Assembly (NCBI GenBank): GCA_026671195.1
Contig: JAPOHD010000013.1
Coordinates: 1-64,000 of the forward strand
Reading direction: 5' to 3'
Length of the DNA stretch: 64,000 bases
Origin: Draconibacterium aestuarii
GTDB lineage: Bacteria; Bacteroidota; Bacteroidia; Bacteroidales; Prolixibacteraceae
Below are positions 8,367 to 17,725 of the stretch, piece by piece (within the stretch, counting starts at the first letter, position 1; each line of letters starts with the position of its first letter). The notes under the pieces are model-generated. The model had not been told where the DNA came from and searched no databases. It saw only the letters and a program-made list of their open reading frames with translations. Both the position numbers and the translations under genes were made by a program.

Positions 8367-8483
8367 GTTTTAAATTTTGTCTTTGAATAACCCATGCATG
8401 TTGCATTTGTTTAAGTTGAGCGAACCTTTTTAAAGATTTGATGTTAAAAAAAAAGACTATGAAGTATTTAAATTGAGGGAGAT

Positions 8484-9092
8484 ATGAAAAAGTTAGTATT
8501 TGTTTTATCGGTTTTATTATCGGTTGCAGTGTATGGAAGCGATAATAATAAAAAGCTTGAAACAGGCGATAAGGCAGTTTTAACAGATGTAAAAATGACC
8601 TGTGTTTCGGGTGAAAGTGTTTCGTTAAGGGAGGCGAAAAAGGAGAATGGTTTGTTGGTGCTGTTTTCGTGCAATCAGTGTCCGTTTGTTTTGCGCTGGG
8701 AAGGTCGTTACAACGACATAAAAGCCTGGGCCGATAATAATGATGTTGGAATGATTGTATTGAATTCGAATTACCAAAAGAGAGACGGTGATGATTCGTT
8801 TGAAGCCATGAAGGCGAAAGCAAAAGTTATGGGATACAAATTTAATTACGTGGTAGATAAAGAAAGCCAAATTGCAAATGAATTTGGCGGGCAAACTACA
8901 CCACATGCTTTTCTGTTCGACGCAGATTTTAGGTTAGTTTATAAAGGAGCTATCGACGATAGTTATAAAAGTGCCAATGAAGTTAAGGAGGCGTATCTAA
9001 AGGATGCAATTAAGAGTTTGGGCACAGGCCAAAAAGTTGCTGTTGCCGAAACAAAACCTGTTGGATGCGGTATTAAGAGAAAAATCGATTAG
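8484..9092 (+). CDS. Exported thioredoxin-like redoxin
   Basis: Residues 1-19 are a signal peptide (MKKLVFVLSV... ending near YGS). The mature part is an AhpC/TSA-type thioredoxin fold with SCNQCPFV, a CxxC pair at Cys63 and Cys66, and a cis-proline region QTTPHAFLFD. Proteins with NxCPFV belong to the redoxin family often annotated as thioredoxin family or peroxiredoxin-like. The likely role is periplasmic thiol redox or peroxide handling. The C-terminus carries one more cysteine in VGCGIKRK. It is a single gene with an AT-rich leader. Confidence 0.88.
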   Translation: MKKLVFVLSVLLSVAVYGSDNNKKLETGDKAVLTDVKMTCVSGESVSLREAKKENGLLVLFSCNQCPFVLRWEGRYNDIKAWADNNDVGMIVLNSNYQKRDGDDSFEAMKAKAKVMGYKFNYVVDKESQIANEFGGQTTPHAFLFDADFRLVYKGAIDDSYKSANEVKEAYLKDAIKSLGTGQKVAVAETKPVGCGIKRKID

Positions 9093-9150
9093 TGATTGTT
9101 TTAATTTGATTTTCAAAAAACTTTTGCCTGTATATTAAGCAGATGCTTTT

Positions 9151-9684
9151 CTATTTTTCAAAAAAGCTAAAGTTTACTTTTCCGTATTTTCTGACTTCTT
9201 TAAAATTGGGGTGCTCTGTAAACTGAACTTCTTTGGCATGTTCAACAATGAGTAAACCGTTGGGAGCTAAAATATCAGCATCCAGAATTGCATCAGGTAC
9301 TTCCATAAATCGTGGTAAGTCAAATGGCGGATCGGCAAAAATGATGTTGAACTTTTCGGGTGTTTTTTTTACGTACTTAAAAACGTCGGCTTTAAAAACG
9401 GTAGCATTTTCTACTTTTAATGTTTCAAGTACATCAAGAATAAATTTATAATGGCTAAAGTTGTTTTCTACCTGGGTTAGTTTTTCACACCCTCGGCTTA
9501 AGAATTCATACCCCATGCTGCCTGTCCCCGAAAACAGGTCGAGCACATTTTTATTCGAAAATTCGTATCGGTTTTCAAGAATATTAAAAAGTCCTTCTTT
9601 GGCAATGTCGGTTGTTGGTCGGGCCTTAAACGTTTTGTTTGGCCTGAAAATCCGTCCTTTATATTTTCCTCCTACAATTCTCAT
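9151..9684 (-). CDS. rsmD: 16S rRNA (guanine(966)-N(2))-methyltransferase
   Basis: Methylates G966 of 16S rRNA using SAM. Class I methyltransferase motifs are visible: MRIVGGKYKGR at the N-terminus, SAM-binding DLFSGTGSMG (49-58), and the catalytic ADPPF (117-121). The 177-residue length is typical. It begins 3 bases after the DUF3822 gene ends, so the pair is translationally linked, an arrangement common in Bacteroidota. Confidence 0.94.
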   Translation of the reverse strand: MRIVGGKYKGRIFRPNKTFKARPTTDIAKEGLFNILENRYEFSNKNVLDLFSGTGSMGYEFLSRGCEKLTQVENNFSHYKFILDVLETLKVENATVFKADVFKYVKKTPEKFNIIFADPPFDLPRFMEVPDAILDADILAPNGLLIVEHAKEVQFTEHPNFKEVRKYGKVNFSFFEK

Positions 9685-9687
9685 AAT

Positions 9688-10503
9688 TTAAATATATAAC
9701 GCAATATTTTCAGCAATTAGTTCTTCCGACAATTTTGATTCGTGCTCAAATTTATTTGGTAAAAACAGGCTAGTCGATGCAAAGTATTTCTGAAGGTTTT
9801 TGTGAGTATCGTTTGCGTAAACTGATTTTCCCGCGTAAAATAGTTTTGTATTTAGTGTTGGTACTTCCAGCTGTTTTAAGGCCGTTAGCACATAATACAC
9901 CACATCGTTAGAATGGTTTATTGTAAAACTGTTTGCCAACAGCAGTTGCTTATTTTTTCCAAGTGCAAGAAATAAAGTATTGTTGTTAAAAAGTAATACC
10001 AGGGTATTTTTTTCGTTGCTTTCAGGGAAGTTGTTAATTATCGATTTAACGGGATGCATTATTTCGCACTCGCCAATGGTTTGAGAAATGATTTTGTTAA
10101 TGCCATCAGGTAGAGTAAATAATAACTTGGCATTAATCTTTTCTACCAGGTTCTCAGCAAACTGCAGCTTACTTCCTTCTTTAAATAAAAGGTGGGCAAG
10201 CTCTTCATTTAAATTATTCCTATGAAGCGATTTAGGTATAAGGGTAAATTTATCGCTCAAAATTATTACCCTTGTTTTTTTATACGTTTTTTGTAAAAGT
10301 TCTTCCGAATTCATCCATTCGGAAAAGCGTCTTGCAATTAATTTATCGCTACTAATCTTTAACGTCGTGGACTTAAATACCAGTATCGTATTATCAACTG
10401 GACGAAGTACTGAAAAAGAAAATCCATTCAGGCTAACCTGAATGGATAATATATATTCAAATGTATCTTCTATTTTAAAAGACTCTGCTACAAAATCAGG
10501 CAT
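9688..10503 (-). CDS. DUF3822 family protein
   Basis: A 271-residue cytosolic protein that matches the Bacteroidota DUF3822 family in N-terminal pattern (an ILSIQVSLNGFSFSVL stretch) and in context, lying immediately upstream of rsmD. The family looks like an actin/ASKHA-type fold without a known biochemical role. No signal peptide or membrane segment is seen. The gene is sandwiched between a membrane-anchored protein gene (5-base gap) and rsmD (3-base gap), indicating an operon. Confidence 0.8.
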   Translation of the reverse strand: MPDFVAESFKIEDTFEYILSIQVSLNGFSFSVLRPVDNTILVFKSTTLKISSDKLIARRFSEWMNSEELLQKTYKKTRVIILSDKFTLIPKSLHRNNLNEELAHLLFKEGSKLQFAENLVEKINAKLLFTLPDGINKIISQTIGECEIMHPVKSIINNFPESNEKNTLVLLFNNNTLFLALGKNKQLLLANSFTINHSNDVVYYVLTALKQLEVPTLNTKLFYAGKSVYANDTHKNLQKYFASTSLFLPNKFEHESKLSEELIAENIALYI

Positions 10504-10508
10504 GTGGT

Positions 10509-11141
10509 TTACTCCCAGTTACCAGCATTGTTTGTTGTTTCAGTTAACGATCCCACTCGTAATCCTGGGTATTTGTCGTTGGTGCGGCGTTGGTCATTTA
10601 AGTTAATTACCAACTGTTCGTCAAGACCTCTCAGAATTACATTGTTGTGTGCCTTTGCTTCAAATACGGGAACTTTAATGCCAGAACCTGTGGTTATAAT
10701 TGTTTGGCCTAAATGAAACTCAGTAGGTTCGCCCGGAACCGGAACATAACGTAAGCTGTTGGCGTCGTAATTTCCTCCAAAAAGAGCATCAATAACACTT
10801 TCTCTAACCGTATCACGAATAATTAAGCCAAGTTCAATTGCTTTTTTCTCAGAGATTTTTGCTTCAATCATACTATCAGTTAATTCTCCAATAGCTTTTA
10901 CGTTTCTTACAGAGTCATGGGCTACAAAAGCAATAAGTGTATCCCAGCTACCGGTAAATTGTCCATGAATATCTTTATAGGCCAATTGGGCTTTTCTTAT
11001 ATCCTTTAGTTTCGCAACTGTAGCTTCATAGCGAGCATCTTTTGCTTTACCAAACTCAATTGGTCGTTGAATACTTTGATAAATAAAGTAAGTAAGTGCA
11101 ACAGCAGCGATGAATAGTAAAATTTGAATTACGGTTCTCAT
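10509..11141 (-). CDS. Membrane-anchored protein of unknown function, 210 aa
   Basis: The protein starts MRTVIQILLFIAAVALTYFIY, an N-terminal transmembrane anchor, followed by a soluble domain of about 185 residues (DARYEATVAKLKDIRKAQLAYKD onward), which resembles pseudopilin-like or Bacteroidota-specific periplasmic proteins but was not identified. A longer frame starting at 11180 exists; I prefer the ATG at 11141 because it places the hydrophobic anchor at the very N-terminus. It is the first gene of the DUF3822-rsmD operon. Confidence 0.75.
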   Translation of the reverse strand: MRTVIQILLFIAAVALTYFIYQSIQRPIEFGKAKDARYEATVAKLKDIRKAQLAYKDIHGQFTGSWDTLIAFVAHDSVRNVKAIGELTDSMIEAKISEKKAIELGLIIRDTVRESVIDALFGGNYDANSLRYVPVPGEPTEFHLGQTIITTGSGIKVPVFEAKAHNNVILRGLDEQLVINLNDQRRTNDKYPGLRVGSLTETTNNAGNWE

Positions 11142-11233
11142 TTTTATTTTTTTATAAGTTTTTTTTTCGTTTGCCTGCAAATTTAAAAAAAAAAATAAAT
11201 TAGCTTCCTTTACAGAAAGTTATTTTACCCAGT

Positions 11234-12679
11234 ATGATCAAAAATCATTTAAAAGTCGTATTAACTGAGAAACTGCCCTTTTCTCCAACCAAATGCCAGG
11301 TAGGTTTAATCGATGTTTTGTCCGAATATATAACATCTCAAGAACCTGACGAAATCATGTTAATTAAAGGCTATGCAGGTACTGGTAAAACTACTATGAT
11401 TTTTTCTCTTACACAAACGCTTCTATCATTAAAAATTCGCTCTGTTTTAATGGCGCCCACAGGAAGGGCTGCCAAAGTAATGTCGGGTTACTCTGGAATG
11501 CCTGCGTTTACTATTCATAAAAAAATTTACCGGCAAAAAGCCTCAGCAGATGGAACTGGGAAATTTGTTTTGAACAAGAACTTATACAAGAATACCTATT
11601 TTATTGTTGACGAGGCTTCTATGATTTCGAATGAATTAAGTGACAACTCCATTTTTGGTAGTGGCAGGGTACTCGATGATCTGTTGGAGTTTGTTTATTC
11701 GGGCGAAAACTGCCGTTTGGTACTAGTTGGAGATACGGCCCAGTTACCACCGGTTGGTTTAAGTATTAGTCCTGCTCTTGAAGCATATACATTGGAAAGT
11801 TATGGTTTTAGTGTAAAAGAAGTGGAACTGACTGAGGTGGTGCGGCAGGCAAAAGGCTCGGGAATTTTGAGTAATGCAACAGAAATACGAAATTTAATTG
11901 CAGATGATAAGGGAAGTCGCGGATTTTTCCCGATTGAGTTGGACAACTTTGACGATATTGAAAGGATTTCGGGTGCCGACCTGATTGAAAATATTTCGTC
12001 GTGTTACGATAAGCATGGTTTTTTTGAAACAACAGTTGTTACCCGATCGAACAAAAGGGCAAATATTTATAATAAAGGAATTCGTGGTTCAATACTATAT
12101 AAAGAAAATGAGATTGAGCGAGGCGATTTGTTAATGGTGGTGAAAAATAACTATTTCTGGGCTGAAGGAGAAACCGAATTAGAGCTTGATTTTATTGCCA
12201 ATGGTGATATTGCTGAAATCATCTCGATTTATGGTTACGAAGAATTGTATGGCTTTCGGTTTGCCAATGTGAGCCTGCGTTTTGTTGATTATGAAAATGT
12301 GGAACTGGATTGTAAAATATTTCTTGAAACGTTGAGCATTGAAACTGCATCGTTTCCCTACGAAAAGAACCGGGAACTATTTACTGCAGTTTCAGAAGAT
12401 TATGCCGATATCAGAAACAAAAAGAAACGTTGGGAGAAGATCAAGGAAAATCCATATTTTAATGCCTTGCAGGTAAAATATGCGTATGCTTTAACATGTC
12501 ATAAAGCGCAGGGAGGGCAATGGAAAGCTGTGTTTGTCGATCATGGGTATTTAACGGAAGACATGCTTGATACCGAATATTACCGTTGGCTGTACACCGC
12601 CTTTACCCGACCAACCGAAAAATTATATCTGGTGAATTTTGACAAAGGCTTTTTTGGCGAGAGTGAGGAAAGTTTTTAA
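11234..12679 (+). CDS. RecD-like superfamily 1B DNA helicase
   Basis: An ATP-dependent helicase. Motif I is GYAGTGKT (46-53), Ia is APTGRAAK, motif II is VDEAS, motif III is LVGDTAQLPPVG, and the UvrD_C_2 region near the C-terminus has LTCHKAQGGQW (motif V). The length of 481 residues and the lack of an N-terminal extension fit short RecD2/Dda-like helicases of Bacteroidota rather than RecD of RecBCD. The probable role is DNA repair or replication restart. The last 4 bases overlap the end of the convergent RNase Z gene. Confidence 0.9.
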   Translation: MIKNHLKVVLTEKLPFSPTKCQVGLIDVLSEYITSQEPDEIMLIKGYAGTGKTTMIFSLTQTLLSLKIRSVLMAPTGRAAKVMSGYSGMPAFTIHKKIYRQKASADGTGKFVLNKNLYKNTYFIVDEASMISNELSDNSIFGSGRVLDDLLEFVYSGENCRLVLVGDTAQLPPVGLSISPALEAYTLESYGFSVKEVELTEVVRQAKGSGILSNATEIRNLIADDKGSRGFFPIELDNFDDIERISGADLIENISSCYDKHGFFETTVVTRSNKRANIYNKGIRGSILYKENEIERGDLLMVVKNNYFWAEGETELELDFIANGDIAEIISIYGYEELYGFRFANVSLRFVDYENVELDCKIFLETLSIETASFPYEKNRELFTAVSEDYADIRNKKKRWEKIKENPYFNALQVKYAYALTCHKAQGGQWKAVFVDHGYLTEDMLDTEYYRWLYTAFTRPTEKLYLVNFDKGFFGESEESF

Positions 12680-13587
12680 ATGGTGTACTTATTTCCGTCC
12701 CGGGCTGCTTCCGTGTTTTTAAAAACTGTTCGGGCTTCTTTCTCAAAATCCTCAATATTTTTAAAACGGGCAGAATAATGTCCGATCAGCAGTTTTTTTG
12801 CACCGCAAAGTTTTGCCATTTGTGCTGCTTCTTTTGTGGTAGAATGTAGGGTTTTGCCTGCCAAATCTTTCATTTTGTCTAAAAAGGTTGCTTCGTGATA
12901 TAGAAGATCTGCACCTTTTATTATTTCTGCAATTGGTGGATGAAATGCCGTATCGGTACAAAAGGCATATGATTTTGGTGGTGGTGGTGAAGTTGTTAGT
13001 TTGTTGTTTGAGATGGTGTGTCCATCTTCAGTTAAAAAATCAGCGCCGGCCTTAATATCCTTAATTTTTGCAATCGGGATATTAAACGCTTTTATCATGT
13101 CTTTTTTTATATTGGCCGGTTTGGTTTTTTCTTTAAATAAAAATCCTGATGTTGGAATGCTGTGTTTTACCGGAAAAGAAAAAACTTCAACATTTTTATC
13201 TTCGAATATTTGCTGTGGTTTTTTAAAATTGAGTGGGTGAAAAATGGGTTTGACTGTCATTTCTCCTCTAATGTAATCAAGTTGGGGTTGAATTAAATCT
13301 TTTAATTCGGAAGGAGAATAAATGTGCAGGTCGGATTTTATTCCCATCAGGTTCATGGTTGAAATTAACCCGATTAAGCCATAAAAGTGATCGCCGTGCA
13401 GGTGGGAAATAAATATGTGGCGGATCTTGCTAAAACTAATTTTATTGCGGCGGATTTGTATTTGGGTTCCTTCGCCGCAATCAATTAAAAAACAACGCCC
13501 AGGTACTTCAAGTACCTGGGCGGTTGGATATCTATTCGAAGTTGGTAATGCTGAATTACTACCTAGTATGGTTAATTCGAAAGACAT
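12676..13587 (-). CDS. rnz: Ribonuclease Z
   Basis: A metallo-beta-lactamase-fold endonuclease that trims tRNA 3' ends. The metal-binding motif HLHGDH (62-67) and the N-terminal FELTILGSNSALPT are diagnostic, with FCTDTAF and a later LLIGHYSARF providing further ligands. The 303-residue length is normal. It overlaps the 3' end of the convergent helicase gene by 4 bases and lies 8 bases downstream of the STAS-domain gene, likely in one transcript. Confidence 0.95.
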   Translation of the reverse strand: MSFELTILGSNSALPTSNRYPTAQVLEVPGRCFLIDCGEGTQIQIRRNKISFSKIRHIFISHLHGDHFYGLIGLISTMNLMGIKSDLHIYSPSELKDLIQPQLDYIRGEMTVKPIFHPLNFKKPQQIFEDKNVEVFSFPVKHSIPTSGFLFKEKTKPANIKKDMIKAFNIPIAKIKDIKAGADFLTEDGHTISNNKLTTSPPPPKSYAFCTDTAFHPPIAEIIKGADLLYHEATFLDKMKDLAGKTLHSTTKEAAQMAKLCGAKKLLIGHYSARFKNIEDFEKEARTVFKNTEAARDGNKYTI

Positions 13588-13595
13588 TTCTGATT

Positions 13596-13949
13596 TTACA
13601 GATTATCTTTCTTTTTCAACAATTCCTTTGCTTCTTCTTCTGTTTTAGTAATTAACAAAACAGTGTGAAGCATTGAAATTTGTACCAGGTTTTCCACATC
13701 AGGCTGCAAACCGCAAAGGATGAATGTTCCTATTGCATCTTCACAGATCCTGTTGGCTACTAAAACAGCCCTCAATCCCGACGAGTCGCAGTAAGTAACC
13801 TTACTTAAATCAAGGACAATGTTTTTCTCACCTTCGTTGTTTACAACTACCAGTTCCGATTTCAGATCAGGTGCGTTGTTTGTATCTAATCTATCGGCGT
13901 TTACTTTAACTAAAGTATACGATCCGTTTTTTCGAATTTCGAATGCCAT
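13596..13949 (-). CDS. STAS-domain anti-sigma factor antagonist-like protein
   Basis: A 117-residue single STAS domain of the SpoIIAA type. The phosphorylatable serine region is CDSSGLRAV (Ser56/Ser57), preceded by the strand NIVLDLSKVTY. Such proteins control a partner through reversible phosphorylation by an RsbW-like kinase; no such kinase is present nearby. It sits between rpsA (40 bases upstream) and rnz (8 bases downstream), a neighbourhood that recurs in Bacteroidota and suggests a link to growth or translation control, which is inference. Confidence 0.88.
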   Translation of the reverse strand: MAFEIRKNGSYTLVKVNADRLDTNNAPDLKSELVVVNNEGEKNIVLDLSKVTYCDSSGLRAVLVANRICEDAIGTFILCGLQPDVENLVQISMLHTVLLITKTEEEAKELLKKKDNL

Positions 13950-13989
13950 GCTTCAATTTACGAAATTCAGTTTAAATACACCAACTGAA

Positions 13990-15978
13990 TTATTTATCTT
14001 TTTTTTCGTCCTTCTCCATTTTCGATTTCAATGCAGCCAATTCGCTGATATCTCCAAGAGTAGTTTTCTCGATGTTATCGCTAACTGATTTCATTGTCCG
14101 CTGATTTGAACGCGTTTGTGTTTTGCGTTTTGCGCTATCTTCAGCTCTTTTTACATCTTCGAAAATACGTGAGTGAGAAACGATAATTCGTTTAGCTGAC
14201 TTGTTAAACTCGATAACTTTAAAGTCCAGTTTTTCGTCTTGCTTCACCGAAGTACCATCTTCTTTCACTAAATGACGAGGTGTTGCGAAACCTTCAACTC
14301 CGTATGGAAGCGCAATTACAGCACCTTTGTCCATCAACTCAACCACAGTTCCTTCGTGGATTGAATCGGCAGTGAAGATTGTTTCAAATACATCCCAAGG
14401 ATTTTCTTCCAATTGTTTGTGTCCTAAACTTAAACGACGGTTTTCTTTATCGATGTCAAGAACTACAACTTCGATTGGCTCACCAATTGCAGTAAATTCT
14501 GATGGGTGTTTGATTTTTTTCGTCCAGCTCAAGTCTGAAATGTGAATTAAACCATCAACTCCTTCAGCAATTTCTACAAATACTCCGAAGTTGGTGAAGT
14601 TACGAACTTTTGCAGTGTGCTTAGTTCCAACACCAAATTCAGTATCGATGTTTGCCCATGGGTCTTCTTTCAGTTGTTTAATACCCAACGACATTTTGCG
14701 TTCGTCGCGGTCTAAAGTAAGGATTGAAGCTTCAACTTCGTCGCCTACGCTCAAGAAATCCTGCGCGCTGCGTAAGTGCTGGCTCCAGCTCATTTCAGAA
14801 ACGTGGATTAAACCTTCAACTCCGGTTGCGATTTCTACGAATGCACCGTAGTCGGCAATTACAACAACTTTACCTTTCACTTTATCACCAACTTTCAACT
14901 CAGCATCAAGGTTATCCCATGGGTGAGGAGTCAATTGTTTCAAGCCAAGAGCAATACGTTTTTTGTCATCATCGAAATCAAGAATTACAACATTCAGTTT
15001 CTGATCTAATTCTACAATTTCGCTTGGGTGAGAAATACGTCCCCATGAAAGGTCGGTAATGTGGATCAATCCGTCAACACCACCAAGGTCCATGAATACA
15101 CCGTAAGAAGTAACGTTCTTAACAGTTCCTTCAAGAACTTGTCCTTTTTCAAGTTTACCAATAATTTCTTTTTTCTGTTGTTCCAGTTCTGCCTCAATAA
15201 GTGCTTTGTGCGAAACAACAACGTTACGGTATTCGTGGTTAATTTTAACAACTTTGAATTCCATTGTTTTACCAACAAATACATCGTAATCGCGAATAGG
15301 CTTAACATCAATTTGCGAACCTGGCAAGAATGCTTCAATACCAAATACGTCTACAATCATACCACCTTTAGTACGACATTTGATGTAACCTTTGATGATT
15401 TCGTCGTTTTCAAGCGATTCGTTAACACGCTCCCAAGAACGCGTAGCACGTGCTTTTTTGTGCGAAAGGATCATCTGTCCCTTTTTATCTTCAAGACTTT
15501 CGATGTAAACATCTACTGCGTCGCCTACTTTCAATTCAGGATTGTAACGAAATTCGTTTAAGCTAACGATACCGTCTGATTTGTAACCGATGTCAACAAC
15601 TACTTCGCGTTTGTTTAACGAAATAACTTTACCTTCCAATACTTCTTTTTCCGATACAGTATTTAAAGTGCCGTTGTACAGGTCTTCCAAATTGCCTCTT
15701 TCTTTTTCTGAATAAATATCAGTCCCGGTTTCAAGGCTTGCCCAGTCAAATTCAGCTTCTTCAGCTTTTGTTTCAACTGCTTTTTCTTCTTTTGCTTCAG
15801 CTACAGGAGCCTCTGTTTTTTCTTCTGCTACAACTTCTTCAGCTGGAGCTTCTGTAGCTTCTGCAACTACTTCTTTAGCCGGAGCTTCTGTAGTTTCTGC
15901 AACTACTTCTTGTTTTTCATCTTGAACAGGTGTTTCAACTACCTCTTTTTCAAGATTTTCTTTTTTTTCTTCTGTCAT
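13990..15978 (-). CDS. rpsA: 30S ribosomal protein S1
   Basis: An RNA-binding ribosomal protein that helps recruit mRNA, important in Bacteroidota where Shine-Dalgarno pairing is weak. Six tandem S1/OB-fold repeats can be followed from about residue 125, with repeated patterns such as YGVFMDLGGVDGLIHITDLSW. The first 115 residues are an acidic, low-complexity extension with repeated TEAPAEEVVAE-like units. I chose ATG 15978 (MTEEKKEN), three codons inside the longest frame, as the standard start. A consensus promoter lies 54-84 bases upstream. A Lys/Glu-rich tail closes the protein. Confidence 0.95.
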   Translation of the reverse strand: MTEEKKENLEKEVVETPVQDEKQEVVAETTEAPAKEVVAEATEAPAEEVVAEEKTEAPVAEAKEEKAVETKAEEAEFDWASLETGTDIYSEKERGNLEDLYNGTLNTVSEKEVLEGKVISLNKREVVVDIGYKSDGIVSLNEFRYNPELKVGDAVDVYIESLEDKKGQMILSHKKARATRSWERVNESLENDEIIKGYIKCRTKGGMIVDVFGIEAFLPGSQIDVKPIRDYDVFVGKTMEFKVVKINHEYRNVVVSHKALIEAELEQQKKEIIGKLEKGQVLEGTVKNVTSYGVFMDLGGVDGLIHITDLSWGRISHPSEIVELDQKLNVVILDFDDDKKRIALGLKQLTPHPWDNLDAELKVGDKVKGKVVVIADYGAFVEIATGVEGLIHVSEMSWSQHLRSAQDFLSVGDEVEASILTLDRDERKMSLGIKQLKEDPWANIDTEFGVGTKHTAKVRNFTNFGVFVEIAEGVDGLIHISDLSWTKKIKHPSEFTAIGEPIEVVVLDIDKENRRLSLGHKQLEENPWDVFETIFTADSIHEGTVVELMDKGAVIALPYGVEGFATPRHLVKEDGTSVKQDEKLDFKVIEFNKSAKRIIVSHSRIFEDVKRAEDSAKRKTQTRSNQRTMKSVSDNIEKTTLGDISELAALKSKMEKDEKKDK

Positions 15979-16031
15979 GTAATTCAATTTAAATTAATGA
16001 GTTAGACTTTATATTTGTTTAAAATGCGGCG

Positions 16032-16062
16032 CAAAATTATAACTAAATTCAATTAAAACAAA
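16032..16062 (-). promoter_or_regulatory. Consensus Bacteroidota promoter of rpsA
   Basis: On the minus strand TTTG (16062-16059), a 19-base spacer and TAATTTTG (16039-16032) match the Bacteroidota -33/-7 consensus exactly. The predicted start site is about 45-50 bases before the S1 start codon. This is the clearest promoter in the window. Confidence 0.75.
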
Positions 16063-16159
16063 GTATTTAGTGTATTTTGTTGGGTATTAGAGGAATTGAA
16101 ACAATTTGGTAACAAAAATAATCGAACAACTTATTAGTATGTTTTAGTTGAAGTAGTTA

Positions 16160-16190
16160 ATTGCAGGCTCTATTTGTTTTATTAATTTTG
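16160..16190 (+). promoter_or_regulatory. Candidate promoter of the rfb operon
   Basis: ATTG, a 19-base spacer and TAATTTTG fit the Bacteroidota promoter with one mismatch in the -33 box. It would give a leader of roughly 85 bases before rfbA. Confidence 0.5.
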
Positions 16191-16284
16191 ATGCCTGATT
16201 TTAAAATGTGACCAGACAGTAACATAAATCAAAACAAAAAGTTAATTTACATCCAATATTTTGCCAAATAAATAATACTAACTT

Positions 16285-17166
16285 ATGAAGGGAATAATTT
16301 TAGCCGGAGGTTCCGGTACGCGTCTTTATCCAATTACCCGTTCAATTTCAAAACAAATCATTCCGGTGTACGATAAACCCATGATTTATTATCCGCTTTC
16401 GGTTTTAATGCTGGCCGGCATTCGCGAAATTCTGATTATTTCTACTCCGACTGACATCGGACTGTACGAAAAATTATTTGGCGACGGCTCGCAGCTGGGA
16501 TTAAAACTATCGTATAAAGTACAACCCTCGCCCGATGGTTTGGCGCAGGCATTTATTTTAGGCGAAGAATTTATTGGCGACGATAATGTTTGTATGATTT
16601 TGGGTGATAATATTTTTTATGGCTACAATTTCAGAAGTGTACTTGAAGAAGCTGCTCAGTTGGAAGACGGTTCGATTGTTTTTGGATATTACGTTAACGA
16701 TCCCGAACGATATGGTGTAGTTGAGTTTGATGAAACCGGAAAAGTAATCAGTATTGAAGAAAAACCGGATGAGCCAAAATCGAATTATGCAGTTACAGGC
16801 TTGTATTTTTATTCGAATGATGTGGTACAGAAAGCCAAAAGCCTGAAACCATCGAAAAGGGGAGAGCTGGAGATTACAGATTTGAATCGTTTGTATCTTG
16901 AGGAAGAACGACTGAATGTAAAACTACTTGGACGCGGTTTTGCCTGGCTCGACACAGGAACCCACGAAAGTTTGTTACAGGCCTCAAATTTTATTTCAAC
17001 AATAGAGCAACGGCAGGGACTTAAAATTTCCTGTATCGAAGAAATCGCGTTTAAAAAGGGATTTATATCAAAAGAACAGTTGCTGAAACTGGCGGAACCG
17101 CTTAGTAAAAATCAATATGGCCAATACCTTATTAATATGGCCAATAAAAAAATAATTTCTTTTTAA
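16285..17166 (+). CDS. rfbA: Glucose-1-phosphate thymidylyltransferase
   Basis: Makes dTDP-glucose from dTTP and glucose-1-phosphate, the entry step to dTDP-rhamnose. The nucleotide-binding loop [11 protein letters not shown] (6-16), the catalytic region [10 protein letters not shown] and [19 protein letters not shown] are all canonical. The 293-residue length is standard. It is first in a tight set with rfbC and rfbD (gaps of 3 and 1 bases); the second enzyme of the pathway, rfbB, is not in this window. Confidence 0.96.
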   Translation: MKGIILAGGSGTRLYPITRSISKQIIPVYDKPMIYYPLSVLMLAGIREILIISTPTDIGLYEKLFGDGSQLGLKLSYKVQPSPDGLAQAFILGEEFIGDDNVCMILGDNIFYGYNFRSVLEEAAQLEDGSIVFGYYVNDPERYGVVEFDETGKVISIEEKPDEPKSNYAVTGLYFYSNDVVQKAKSLKPSKRGELEITDLNRLYLEEERLNVKLLGRGFAWLDTGTHESLLQASNFISTIEQRQGLKISCIEEIAFKKGFISKEQLLKLAEPLSKNQYGQYLINMANKKIISF

Positions 17167-17169
17167 TTC

Positions 17170-17724
17170 ATGAAGATTATTGAAACAGGATTACCTGGTT
17201 TGCTTGTAATTGAGCCCCGGGTTTTTGAGGATGATCGGGGATATTTTTTTGAATCGTATCAGAATCGGAGATATTTAGACGCAGGAATTGCTAATCCATT
17301 CATTCAGGACAATGAATCGAAATCGGTTGCTGGAGTAGTGCGCGGATTACATTATCAACTTGGCGAATTTGCGCAGGCAAAACTGGTACGTGTTGTGCAG
17401 GGCAAAGTGTATGATGTGGCTGTTGATTTGCGAAAAGGATCGCCAACCTTTAAACAATGGTTTGGACTGGAATTGGATGAGAATAATAAGAAACAGTTAT
17501 TTGTTCCGCGAGGATTTGCTCATGGCTTTTCGGTGTTGAGTGAAACAGCTATTTTTACATACAAATGCGACAATCTTTATAACCGCGAATCAGAACGATC
17601 TATAAATCCTTTTGATCCTTCTCTGGGAATTGATTGGAAATTAGGCGATTTTAAACAGATTGTATCGGATAAAGATGTTGCTGCTCCGCTATTTGATAAT
17701 GCGGATATGAATTTTAATTTTTAA
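17170..17724 (+). CDS. rfbC: dTDP-4-dehydrorhamnose 3,5-epimerase
   Basis: A cupin-fold epimerase acting on dTDP-4-keto-6-deoxyglucose. Visible active-site sequences are RGLHYQ (with the catalytic His), KLVRVVQGKVYDVAVDLR, and PRGFAHGFSVLSE. The length of 184 residues is normal. It sits between rfbA and rfbD, 3 bases after the former and 1 base before the latter, so it is in the same operon. The product feeds rhamnose into surface polysaccharide or glycoprotein glycans. Confidence 0.96.
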   Translation: MKIIETGLPGLLVIEPRVFEDDRGYFFESYQNRRYLDAGIANPFIQDNESKSVAGVVRGLHYQLGEFAQAKLVRVVQGKVYDVAVDLRKGSPTFKQWFGLELDENNKKQLFVPRGFAHGFSVLSETAIFTYKCDNLYNRESERSINPFDPSLGIDWKLGDFKQIVSDKDVAAPLFDNADMNFNF

Positions 17725-17725
17725 T

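Noticed and set aside
15061-15561. A 166-codon plus-strand frame rich in Phe and Asn opposite rpsA
   Set aside because: It lies antisense to conserved S1 repeats, and its composition is what the reverse of S1 codons gives.
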